Positions 24,301 to 35,269 of a DNA stretch of 64,000 bases are shown here, piece after piece. The DNA lies in NCBI RefSeq assembly GCF_000227135.1, contig NC_018245.1, positions 62,001 through 126,000 of the forward strand, written 5' to 3'. The notes below the pieces were generated by a model. That model saw only the letters and a program-made list of their open reading frames with translations. It did not search any database and had not been told where the DNA came from. Made by a program: the position numbers and the translations under genes. The stretch comes from Leishmania donovani. Lineage: Eukaryota > Euglenozoa > Kinetoplastea > Trypanosomatida > Trypanosomatidae. Each line of letters starts with the position of its first letter. Position 1 is the stretch's first letter.

Positions 24301-27164
24301 TTCGCTTTCTATCAAACGAGGGAAGGAGTGCGAATAAGTGACTCGGGCAACAAGAGGTGGTGCTAGCGACAGCGAAACGAAAAGGAAAAACAAAGAGTAA
24401 AGGTAAGATACGCAACAACAGAAAAGCAGCAGAGGAGGGTCTAAAAATAAAAGAGGTGACCGAAGGGAAGACGTCCATAGTTGTGACGTCCGTAGACTTG
24501 GGAAGACGGTTGCGCAGATCGGGCATGAGAGGTGTAACATAAGGGGTACAACAAGCGATGTTCAAAACACACACACACACACACAGACATAAACACGAGA
24601 GAGGCAGAGAGAGATGAGGCGTCATGCAGGAGTACTCCATATGAGGAGAGGACACGCATGACGTGGAGGAATCAAACGAGAAAAAAAAATAGGTAGTCAA
24701 GACGAGAGTCGATGTTCACTAATGATGCCCCGCAGCGTGCGCCGCCATAATTGCAACTAAAATAAGCACACAGATACCAAAAAATAAAAGATCCCTAAAC
24801 AATAAAAGGGTGTTGTTTATAAATGTGTGGGCGGGTGTGGGTGTATCGTCTCCACCTGTTGCCGATAAAAATGCTCTTTATTTTCGTTTCACTGCTCTTA
24901 TTAGTTCTCGCGGCCTTTGCATTGCTGTTCCTTCCGCCGCGTGCCTGTGCATGTGCTTTTTTCAAAGCAGATTTGAATACAACCGAACGAGACCGTGACC
25001 ATGGCAGAGAGTCGCGAGGTATGTCGCTTTTTCATGTAATCCTTGGGTAGGCATGCCTGTATTGATGGCATGTATGTGCCGGCCACGCATGTGCAGCTTT
25101 CAGTCTCTGTATGCGGTCCTTTCTTCATGTGGAAGAAGTGACCTGTGGTTTTCATTTTCTGCCCTCTCAGTGACTCACCGTACGCGTGGCAGATTCGCGT
25201 TTCGTCCGTCACGGGATATTTTCGCAACTGCACAGCCACGTCTTCCCATCAACAAGAGAGTGCAAAGAAAGAGGCCAGAGAAGCAGCAGAGAGCAATACA
25301 GAAAAGAAAAACGGAAAGATAGAGAGAGTCGATGTAGTGAAGGACAACTAAAACGACAGAGGGAACTGCACTTGAATGGAAACAAAATACACAAGACAAA
25401 GGCGAAAGGCACACATAAAGCTAAAGAACGAAGAGGAAAGAAAAACGAAGATACCGACACCTATACATCTATATATGCATATATATATATATACATGCAT
25501 ACACATTCACTACGCACATCCGCGTCCACACATACATGCATGTACACATGTAGACATACATAAAAGAGCTCATTCAAGGAAAAGCACTTTTCCAACACCT
25601 CAATGGTTCGCCATGATGAGCATTCTTACCCCCACCTGCAACACCAGCACTGTTGCCAGCATCCCCGAAACAAAGAAAGAAACGAGACAAAACGTGCCGA
25701 ATAGGCGGATGAGGCGCCGACAAGTGATTAGAAAGCAAAACAAAATACAGTCCAAACAATACGCTGTGTGTCATCTCTCGGCATCCTTCTCGCTCGGCTC
25801 GATCGCTCTCTCCGTCCTTCCTCTCCATCTCCACTTTTCTTATGAGCTTGTCGGCGAGGGTGCACGTGATCGGTGCGTTATGCACACGTGGTGGAGGGTG
25901 TATTGACGTGTGAGTACAAAAGACGGACTGGCACCTGACGGTCCCCTTTCCGGCAGAGGCAGTCGATACATCACTCTTGGAAAACACATCTATATATATA
26001 TATATACATTGAATAACACATTCGGAGACGGAAAAGAAAAGCATGAGCAGGGCACTCGGCGAGAGCGGAGGAGCATGCCAAGTGGGTTGTCTGCGATGGA
26101 GACACACAACAAGGGACACGGAGAGCGAGACGAGGGAAGAGATATCGCCAAAACAGAACAAGACAACGACAGGCTGCGGTAGGGCTACGTGAGCGTTGGC
26201 CACACGCACATGCACACGAAGACGAAGACGGAGAGAGGCGAGCACAGGCGAGAAGGGGCAAAAGCATCGAGACGTAGTGGTGGGCGAAGTGGCGGCGGGA
26301 GCAGTTGCATGTCCGTTTTGAAAGCCCAGATGTGAGAAGGGGGAGGGAGGGAGGGGTGGGGAGAACAGCAGCGAGGAGAAAGACGCAGAGCGCAGACACA
26401 GAAAATCAAAAAGCGAAACGAGGAAGGAACGGCAGGTATTCGTGGTGTCACACGGAAAGATGAAAAGCGCAGAAGCCAATGCACACAAAGACAGATTGAG
26501 GCAGGCAAGAACGACAAGCGGCACACCGAAGGACAGCACATGACACTCCACACATGCACACGAATGCACCCATAAAGAAAAACAGCAGCATACATGCACA
26601 TATATACATGCAAGACGATATGCGAAGCGCCACAAAAACAAAAGACAGGAATACAGGAAAGGCAGTACAAGTACAATGAGTCCACCGGCGGGAGCCGTAT
26701 CAAGACACTTTTTTCTCCTGTTTCCCTCGAAGGTGTCGTCACAACGCCCCTCAGCCCTGGTTGAGATGCTGTCTCATGAGCATCTCTGAGGAGTCGGGCT
26801 TCCCAGGGCTTCTTGCGCATCTTCTGTGTCATGTCGTGGCATGGAGAAGCATGGGACAGAAGACAGTTGCCCGCACACACATTGTCCCTCCCTAGTCTTC
26901 TCTCGCAGCACTGTTGTTGCTACTTCTGTGCGCTAGACGCAGCATGATGTAGGAAGGCTGTCTGTTTATTCGGTTGCTCTCCTTCCGTGCGAGCTCCGCT
27001 TTCATTTCCAGGGAGACACAAACGAAAACAAACGGCAACACGACCACTGCCGGCATCGTCTTGCTGCATGTCGGCACGTTGCCCTGTTCGACTCGCAGCT
27101 TCTGCAGCCGCGCGTCCGCCGGAAGGGCAGACGCCGTAAGCTCCGGAGAAGCCCTTCTCCTCGC
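20130..27164. other. Gene-free DNA downstream of RBP-B
   Basis: About 7 kb with no supported gene. It includes a GC-rich start (20130-20420), a pyrimidine-rich island (about 20890-21140), a (GT)14 microsatellite (21351-21379), a GC-neutral patch (22200-22540), long purine-rich blocks and (TA)n tracts near 25480 and 25990. In transcript sense it lies directly 3' of RBP-B and may be part of a very long 3'UTR. Confidence 0.5.
21351..21379. repeat. (TG)n microsatellite
   Basis: About 14 TG units without interruption. This is one of the longest GT/CA runs in the window. Confidence 0.9.
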
Positions 27165-28193
27165 CTACCCTGAGTTCCTCCTCGGGGCGATGAGCGACGC
27201 CGCGTACGGATTGTGTCGGAAGACCTTCGGCAACGTCGGAGCCGGCAGGCGAAGAGTTGACAGGCGCAAGGCAGGCGAGTAGCGGGCCATTGCCTCCTGT
27301 TCGGCGATGACTCCGTCTGCTTGAGAGCCACCCGCAACGACGGCCGACGGCGAGAAGAGCGAGTCTTCCGCCGCGGAGTCGGAGAGGTGAACGCTGCTCG
27401 CCGGTGTCGGGGAGCAGGCACCGCCTACCTGCTTCGCTGTAAAGGTGCAGAAGGCGCAGTCCAACATGGGAGGCAAGTGTGCGTGGTCCGTGAAAAGAAT
27501 GGCGGGGGCGCGGCTGGGAGCACTGAAGTTTTGGCAACTGCTGTTGCTGCTGCTGTTGCCACTGCCGCCGTTCTTTGCCTTGTAGTCCTCCGACAGCTTT
27601 CCCATCAGCGGAATGCCGTTGCATGTGGGAAAGGGGCAAGTGTTATGGACGCCACGCAGCGCAGCCTCGGCTGCCCCCTCGTCGGCAAACATGATAAAGG
27701 CTATGCGGCGCGCTGGAGCGTGGCGGGCGGCGGGGATCTTGTCGCTATGCAGCGAGGCCTCCGTTACAGTACCGTACACGCGAAGAAGCGCGACCAGCTC
27801 AGCCTCCGTAACACCCAGTGGCACGTTGCGCAGGAACAGCTTGTTCATCTTCAGCCGCTCTTGCCCAGCTGGTGTATCGTCGTGCTGCTGTTTCGCCCAT
27901 ATCACGTTGACAGCCTTTCCACCAAGCCTCTTGCCATCGCACTCCCGCAGCGCGCGTGCGGCGTCTGCGCTGCGGGCGAAGCGCACAAAGCCAAAGCCGC
28001 GGCTCTCTCCAGTAAAGATGTCGCGCATCACCATCGACGAGGTGATTTCGCCAAACGGCTCAAAGAAGACGCGGAACTGACTGTCGTCGACGCCGTGGTC
28101 AAGAAAGCGGACCAGCAGGTTCAGCTTGCTGTCAGCAGCCGTGGCGACCGACGGGCGGCCACGGTGGTAGCCGCCGTTGTGCTTGTAGCTCAT
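27165..28193 (-). CDS. Two-RRM RNA-binding protein (RBP-B)
   Basis: Complete 342-residue frame. RRM1 spans residues about 25-99 (RNP2 NLLVRFL, RNP1 RGFGFVRF) and RRM2 about 117-199 (RNP2 KLFLRNV, RNP1 RRIAFIMF). The two are joined by a Gln/His/Asp linker almost identical to that in RBP-A. The C-terminal ~140 residues are Gly/Ser/Asn- then Ala/Pro-rich, with no recognised domain. The Met at 28193 directly precedes RRM1 and upstream sequence shows no extension. It belongs to the kinetoplastid RRM proteins that control mRNA fate in place of promoter regulation; I do not recognise the individual name. RBP-A is its only relative in the window, 15.5 kb downstream in transcription order, so the two probably arose by duplication and diverged outside the RRM cores. 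Confidence 0.93.
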   Translation of the reverse strand: MSYKHNGGYHRGRPSVATAADSKLNLLVRFLDHGVDDSQFRVFFEPFGEITSSMVMRDIFTGESRGFGFVRFARSADAARALRECDGKRLGGKAVNVIWAKQQHDDTPAGQERLKMNKLFLRNVPLGVTEAELVALLRVYGTVTEASLHSDKIPAARHAPARRIAFIMFADEGAAEAALRGVHNTCPFPTCNGIPLMGKLSEDYKAKNGGSGNSSSNSSCQNFSAPSRAPAILFTDHAHLPPMLDCAFCTFTAKQVGGACSPTPASSVHLSDSAAEDSLFSPSAVVAGGSQADGVIAEQEAMARYSPALRLSTLRLPAPTLPKVFRHNPYAASLIAPRRNSG

Positions 28194-28424
28194 CTTCCTT
28201 CCTTTTGCGGGAAAGAATGAATCTTATTCTTCTCCTCTCCTCTTATGCTGCCGCTTCACTGTGTGTGCTGTGCCGCTGCGCGTGTAGGCGACTTTCCTTC
28301 GTTGCCTCGTCCGCCCTCTAGAGCAGAGTAACAGCAATAAGTCCCGTCGAGTAGTGCAGACACACGAGTCAAGGACTGACGGGTGACGAGAGAAGGATGG
28401 ACGGGGGTGCGGGGCGGGGCGGGG

Positions 28425-28475
28425 CTGCGAAAAAAAAAAAGGAAAGAAAGAAACGGAAAGAAATGGAGGATCGAG
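28425..28475 (-). promoter_or_regulatory. Probable spliced-leader acceptor region of RBP-B
   Basis: The minus strand reads as a long T/C tract (complement of the A/G block 28430-28475, including an 11-base T-run) followed by CGCAG, with the AG at 28425-28426, about 230 bases upstream of the ATG. This is a typical trypanosomatid trans-splicing acceptor arrangement, inferred from sequence only. Confidence 0.55.
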
Positions 28476-31400
28476 CGAGTACACGAGTCGGTAGAGTCGA
28501 CTATATTCGCAGTACTTCAGCGTTGTCACAAAAAGGGCACCGTCACGTCCACTCACGCACGCACAAAACCGGTCTTCGCACCCCTCTCTCACCACGTGCT
28601 ACTCCACCTGATGCACACGCGCGTGCAAACACTCAGGCACGCAGGCAGAAGGCGTCCTGTCCGCCACAAATGCACGAACTTGCGCAGCTTCAACGCCGGC
28701 AGAGATGAATACAGCAGGGTTGGAGCGGTGAAGGGAGGAAGAGGACTTGAGGGGTGGGCCCTGAAGCGCGTGGGGAGGAGACGATCAAGACGCAACGAAA
28801 AAAAAGGCAAAGGCGGCCCCAAACGGCGCGACGGATGCCCGTTACGACAGCGCCGCTAAAAGCAGGAGGAGGACTGAGAGACGCGTGGAGAGAAGAAACG
28901 CAGCAGGAAAGCACGCGGGCACGGCAAACATGCAAGAGGCACGGAAAAGCAGAGAGACGTGCAGGAAGAGCAAAATAGATGTAAAATAGAAAAAAGAGCA
29001 GACTCACAAGAAGAAACACAAGCGGGCACGCGGAGCGAGGGACGACCACGAGACAAACACCAAAGACACACAAAAAAAAAAAAGGGCAAAGAAAATTTGT
29101 GTCGCGCGGGAAACAAAACGCAAAAGCCAAGCAGCAAGCAGAAGAATCCACGGAGAAGGACAGATCGTTGCGTCGGAGGCAGATCTAACAGGAACACAAC
29201 ACGGGAGAACAAGGCAGGCAAAAAGAAAAAGAAAAAAGATGGGTGGAGAGGTGTGCAGAGGACGTTACAGAGTTACTCTGTGAAGCAAAATAAGAAAAAA
29301 GCGAAAAAGATTAGAATGCTGAACAAAACAAAGCAAAAACAACACAAGGCACGTGCACACAAAGTATGCAGCACGAATAAACGTCAACACCGACGCGAGG
29401 CGGCAGAGGGAGCGCGCACGAGTGTAGAGAAAGACTACCACCACGACAAGAGAAGAACAAAAATGAGTAACAGAAGCCACTAGGAACGCAAAGAGGCCCC
29501 TCCAAAAAAAAAAAAGAAAGAAACGGAAGCACAGTGAGTGAGAGAGAGCTCAAACAACAGCAGCCAGAACGAGAGACGAGCAGATCAACGTACACAGTAG
29601 AATGGAAACGAATAAAAAAAATTGTATAGAAGATAGGATTCACGTGAAACAGAACAAAATAAATACGAAAAAGCGAACGGAGAATAGAGATGTTTAGTAG
29701 TAGTAGTAGTGATAGTGAGGCGTGTGTGCGTGTGTGTGTGTGTGTCGGGGGGAAGGCAGGTATCGAGGGAGGGCGGGCGTGGGCTAGCCGATGCACGCAA
29801 CGAAACAAAAAAAAAAACACACAGAAAAAGAATTGGAGATGATGAAGGAAGAAACGGAAGAGAGAATAACAAGAGAAAATGAAGGCCGAAATGAGCTACA
29901 ACACTAGAAACTGTTTGTTATACTGATTTTTGTTTTGTATCAGTGCGTAGTCCCCGCTGTTGATGGCTGCTGGTTCTCTCAGCTTTCCTCGCTGCTCAAT
30001 CACAAGAAAGCACGCGGCAGCCAAGAGGGGCGTTCGTCTTTGTGAAAAATCCGGTGAATGATCGCCGCTCCTTGGGGCTTGTTATCCGCAGGCGTGGGAG
30101 TAAGACGTGTAACGAGGCGAACACGCAAAAAGGCAAGCGCGTCTGCGCACAATCTCACTTTCCTCTTCCCTTTACGAAGAAGAAAGGAGAAGGAGATTGC
30201 GAAGTGCAGGTTTTTCTTGTGTGTGCGAGTGTTGTTGTTGCTGTTGCTGTCCTTGTTGTCCTTGCTGTGTGCACGTCTGGCCTCACGCGCAGCAGTTGCG
30301 TGTTGGGTGGTGATGCCTGCAACTCCTTCCTGTCCCTAAAAATCCCACGAACGGGTACGAGCGTGAAAGGCGGAGAGAGGGGAGGGACAGACCTCTGTTT
30401 CTTTTTCTTCCGCTTTCAGTTATGTCCTCTTTTCGTTGCCCTTTGTGCGTGAAATCGATATCGTGCGTCCTCCCGCGGATGGACACCTTTTCTTTTTTTC
30501 CCCCCCTCGCGTTCGTGTGTGGCGGATAGTCTTCCGATTCGTTTTCTTTTTTCGTCTGTGCACGATCGACGCCGCGGTGCAACAGAAGACACAAACAAAA
30601 CAGAAAAGAAAGGCCGCCAGAGGAACACCCCCGGTGACGACAACAGCAGCCACGGCAAAGAGGAGAAGGCAATGAGATGAGCTCCACGAGTTAAGGCGAA
30701 AGGAAAAAAAACGTAAATCACCCAACAAAAACGAAGCAAAAAAAAAGGACGCAAGAGGAAACACAAGCCCCCCTAAAAAAAAAGGAAATCTGCAAGCAAT
30801 AAAATATAGGGAGTCGAAGGGCAAGTGATCGAGAGAAAAGAACGAAGCAAAGATATAGATATCTACCGATATACCTATAAGCAACGCACAACCCAAAGAA
30901 GAAAGAGAAGTAAAAAAAAAAACGGTGAAGGTGAGGAGAAGAGCCAAGGCAAGCGCAAGGGGGAGAGAGCTGGAGCGAGAGCAAGAAAGACAAGAGCTGA
31001 GGCGAAGGATGTGCACATACATGCACAGATCTATATATATATATATTTATATATTTATATACTTACACACCGCTACAGATGTGCTGCGCCTCACACTTCG
31101 ACGCTCAGAGGCAGAGAGCAAGGGCAGCCACAACGACGGCAACAGCAAAAAGGGGAGCAGGTATGTCTGCCGTATGAAGAAGGGTGAGGAACGCCGCAAA
31201 GAGCAAAGCCTTTGTGCTGCGGGGAAGGAAAAAAGAAGGGGGGAGGGGGCAGGGACGCACTCAGCGACAGGGTGGAAGGAAAGCAATTCGAAAACGGCAA
31301 AAAAAAAAAACATACATACAACAAAAAAAAAAATCAAAAGAAATCCGCACGGACGAGAAACGGAGGGGAGGGGAGGGGAGGGGAGGGGAGGGGAGTACTT

Positions 31401-34400
31401 TGGATTGACAATCAAGAAGACAAACAAAACGCACACACGGAGAGAGAGAGAAAAAAAAAAGAGTGCGAAAATCTGATACAAGTTGAGTTCAAGACCCGGG
31501 AGTGCCCGAAGACACACAACACACGGAAACACAAGCACACGAGGGACAGAAAGTTTGTGTGTGTGTGTGTGTGTGTGATGTGTTTGACAGGAAAAAAAAG
31601 GTAATCGATAAAGAATTGCGTCGAGAAAGGGAGGGAGAGCGCGAAACCTTTTTTTTTAATGGCGAAAACAAAGAGGCGCAAAAGCCAGCTGGGCTTTACA
31701 GTATGCGGCTATACGCGAGCGGAGACACGGGGTAGTAAGAGAAGAAGGGAGAACGACCAGCACAGAGCGGACAGGCGAAAGGCCAAGAAAAAAAAGGGCC
31801 TCACCAAAACAAAAATAACACGAAAAAAGCGGAACCCTAATAGACAAGATTTGAAGAAGGAAACAGCTGAAGTGCTGGACCCGTGAATAGATGCGCACGC
31901 GAGTTGAAATGTTTTATATAAATCACAGCGTATGCACAAGGCAGGGCAAGGTGATCGGCCACGGAAGAGTGAGAGTGGGGGGGGGGGGAAGGGGGCTGAA
32001 GAGAATGATAGTGATGATGTGGTGAGGGGAGGGGCTCGGCGACACAAACAAAAAAGAGTAAGGCGAAGCAAACCCGGTATATGCTGTTGTCGTTTTAAAG
32101 TAAGAGTACTACTAGGATGTGTGTGTATAGAGATTACGGAATGAGAGAGAGACAAATCCTCCGATGATGATGAGGGGGAGGAGGGATGTGAGAACTACGG
32201 CGCGCGCACACAAACAAACGCACCCACACGAGCACAAGGCTCAGATAAAGAGTGAAAGCAACAGGCAACAAACAAGAATATGTATCTGTGTGTACCTTAT
32301 CTTTTTCTTTTTGTGTGTGTGTGTTTGTGCGTGAGTATTTGGTTTTCGATAGCTCCTTTTTGTTGGTGTTGGTCTTTCTTGCTCTTTCTTCCCTCAGAGG
32401 TTATCTACACTGGTGTGGTGTGGGTGGACTGGCGTCGTGAGCCACTGGCGTAATGGCGGCTCACAAGTAATATCGTGAGAAGAAGGAGAGTGAGCAGAAA
32501 GGGCACGAGAGAAACAGGTCAACTACAGGCGCAAGACGAAAGAGACGAAGAAGATACAGCGGCAAAGAAAGATCGGTGGAGGGCGGGAGGGCAGCGAGAG
32601 GACGAGGGGAATGAAAGAAAAAAGTGGCAAGAAACGAGAAAGAAAGAACGTAAAGATGTGGAACCCAATAAGAAGAAAAAATAAACGAAATCCATAAAGA
32701 GATCGAAGACACAAAAGCGAATGAGTTATGAGGCAAGAGTGGTGTAAAAGACAAAATAGGTCGAAGCTGGCAGATGCAGAACGACCACAAGACGAGAAAG
32801 ATCAAGATAACGGCAGAGGTCCAAGGACGAGAATCGGAGGGAGTGAGGGAGGAGGGGGCAGCAGAAAGAATATCCCGAAATACCACCCGCAAAGAAGGAA
32901 GAAATGGACAAGGGTGATTAAAAGCAATGGAGTCGGAGGACAAGAAGAAACCCAGGAGTACTACACAACAAGAGACGCGGCCAGACGAATAGACACACGC
33001 ACACACACCAGAGAGAGGGGTGGAGGCAGGGATACGACACCAAGCGAAAAACGCGTAAAGGCTAACACTGAGGGAGGCGAACAAACAGCAGCGGAGAAGG
33101 ACGAGGAAGAGGAGAGAATACAAACCACCAAGTCTGAAAAAAAAAATGAAAAAAAGGGGGAGGGCGGGCAAGAAAAACGAGGTCAAGAAAAAAAGAAATA
33201 CAAAGGTTTTGAGTACAGAAACCAGACAAACACGTAAGCAAAGAAATGCATGAACAGAAGCTGGAAAAAAAAAAGAAACAGGAGAAGGAAGAGAGGGGAG
33301 AAGTGCAGAGGAGGCGGAGAGCAAAAGAGGCACGCGTGCACAGAACTACCGCTGACACATAAAGCGAAACCAAAACAAAAAAAAAGAAGGTAGGAACTAA
33401 GGAGAGCCAAAACGTAAAAGGGGTGGGTCAGAAAAGACAAGTGAGAAAAAAAGCAAAAAGAAATGATGGATAAACGACGGAGAGAAGGGGGAGAAGACGA
33501 CGAGCAAGGGAGAACGAGAAGCGCTCGAGTGTGCTACACATGCAATGGTTTCCTTCTCTGCTTTCCCTTCTTTTTGCGTCTTAGCCTTTCTCGTCCTGTT
33601 ATTGCTTTCTGTTTCGTCCCTTCCGTTTTCTTACTTGATTACGTGCCTTTCTGTTTTTGTTTGTGCTGTGCGTGCCCTGTGTGTGTGTGTGTGTCTCTCT
33701 GTGTATTTTGTCTTATTTCTTTTTTCTTGTCGGTTTGCTGCTTGCTGTTATCCTTGCATTTTTTGGCGGGAGGAGGAGGAGGATGGGGAGAGGGGGATCG
33801 TATGTTGTCGCCCAGCACAGTCAAACAACACAGCGGAAGGAAACAAGAACCTGAGAGGCGGTGGCCACCACACCACCACCGAAAAAAAAGAACCCACAAA
33901 AATAAAAAAAAGTAAACGCGACAACCTCGTCAGAAAGACGGCACGGAAGAAATGAGTTCAGTCCTTGCAAAAGCACACGGAGATCTGGTGAGGTGGCAGG
34001 AAGGGAGAAGGGAGAAGCGGATCAAGACAGAGCGCCTCTTTTTCGTACTTGCTGCTGATGCTGAGTCTTTCTAACAGCTGCACAGAACTCGCTGGCCTCC
34101 GAAACCGTTATGATTCGACCCTTCTTCGCTGTTTCCTCCTCGCTTCGTGGTGCTCTGCTGATCGCTTTTCGTGCACTTGCGTGACAAGCGGAAATCAGCG
34201 AGCCTTCAAACTTTGCTCGCCTCGCCCACGTACGCCTTTTCCCTTTTTCTTCCGGTGTGCCAGGGCGGGAGTTCCACTGATCGCGTACCTCCTCTTCTTC
34301 ACTACTTCTGCCGCGGCGTACGTGTGTGTTTCGTCGCTCTTTTTTTCTGCTTGATGCGCGTTGCTTCGGCTTGTCTGTCGTCCGACAGTCGTCGAGAGAG

Positions 34401-35269
34401 GTCGCTTGCTCCGCTACTTTCGCGGCGCCGTAGGTTCTTTTTTGTTTTTTTTTTCGGTCGACTGCCTGTGTGTGCTTTCTTCTGGGGGTATTCAGCGGCT
34501 GGGATAGAGATGCGCGTGCCTTCAGGTTACCTACTGTAGATCTGTTTGTTTTTCTTGGTCACCTTTTCGTCTGTCTCTTTCCTTTTTCGTTGGGAAGGGA
34601 GTGAAACCACACCGGGAAGGGCGGAGACCGGCACCGAATTACTCTGGTGTTTTTCCTTGGGTGCGCGCTCTGTTTTGTCACCGTCGCTTGGGTCTTCGCT
34701 CCGCTTTTGCTGCTGTGGGTGTCTCCGCAGATGACGTCTGTGCACCCGTGTCCGCGCGCAGCGTGTCTGTCGTTCTTATTTGGGAGGGGAGTGAGAGCGA
34801 AATGTGCCGCACCGATGCGCTTCAGGAGATCATCCAGCAATGCCGCGCACCTGTCCTTGCACTCGCGATGCGGCGGCGTTGGTGTAGTTGCTTCGTGTGG
34901 TTGTCTTCGTTCCTTGAGACCTGCTACCTGTCCTTTTCTCTTGTTGTTGAATGGCAAAAAGAAGGTGGCTACTGTGTGTCCTGCAACGTGACTCAGCTGT
35001 CGATTTTCTGATGAGAGGAGGAAAGGCGTTGAATGGGTGGGAGGGGAAAGGGGCATGGAAAATACAGAGCATGCCACTTGGGACATCAACGCGGTTCGCA
35101 TACGCGACTGGCATAGCACTTACCGGCCTACGGCACATTCGAGAGAGAGAGAGCGCACTTTGCACCACCTTCAGGTGGTCGGCAGTCTTGTGGAGGCCTT
35201 CGACCATAGAGGCCGGGGTATTTGGAAACGGCCCGTGCATGTCTTTTTTTCCCCCCTTTTCAGGAATGA
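28476..35269. other. Gene-free DNA upstream of RBP-B
   Basis: About 6.8 kb. Strong purine bias on the plus strand at about 28.7-29.9 and 30.6-33.5 kb, interrupted by T/C-rich plus-strand islands at about 30.2-30.6, 33.5-33.75 and 34.0-34.5 kb. Contains a TAG-rich run near 29696, a GT run near 29720, a GGGGA tandem at 31365-31394 and a GT run near 31555. No conserved protein seen. Confidence 0.55.
31365..31394. repeat. (GGGGA)6 tandem repeat
   Basis: Six consecutive GGGGA units. Four or more G-runs with one-base loops have strong potential to fold as a G-quadruplex on the plus strand. The minus-strand transcript would carry the C/T-rich complement. Confidence 0.88.
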
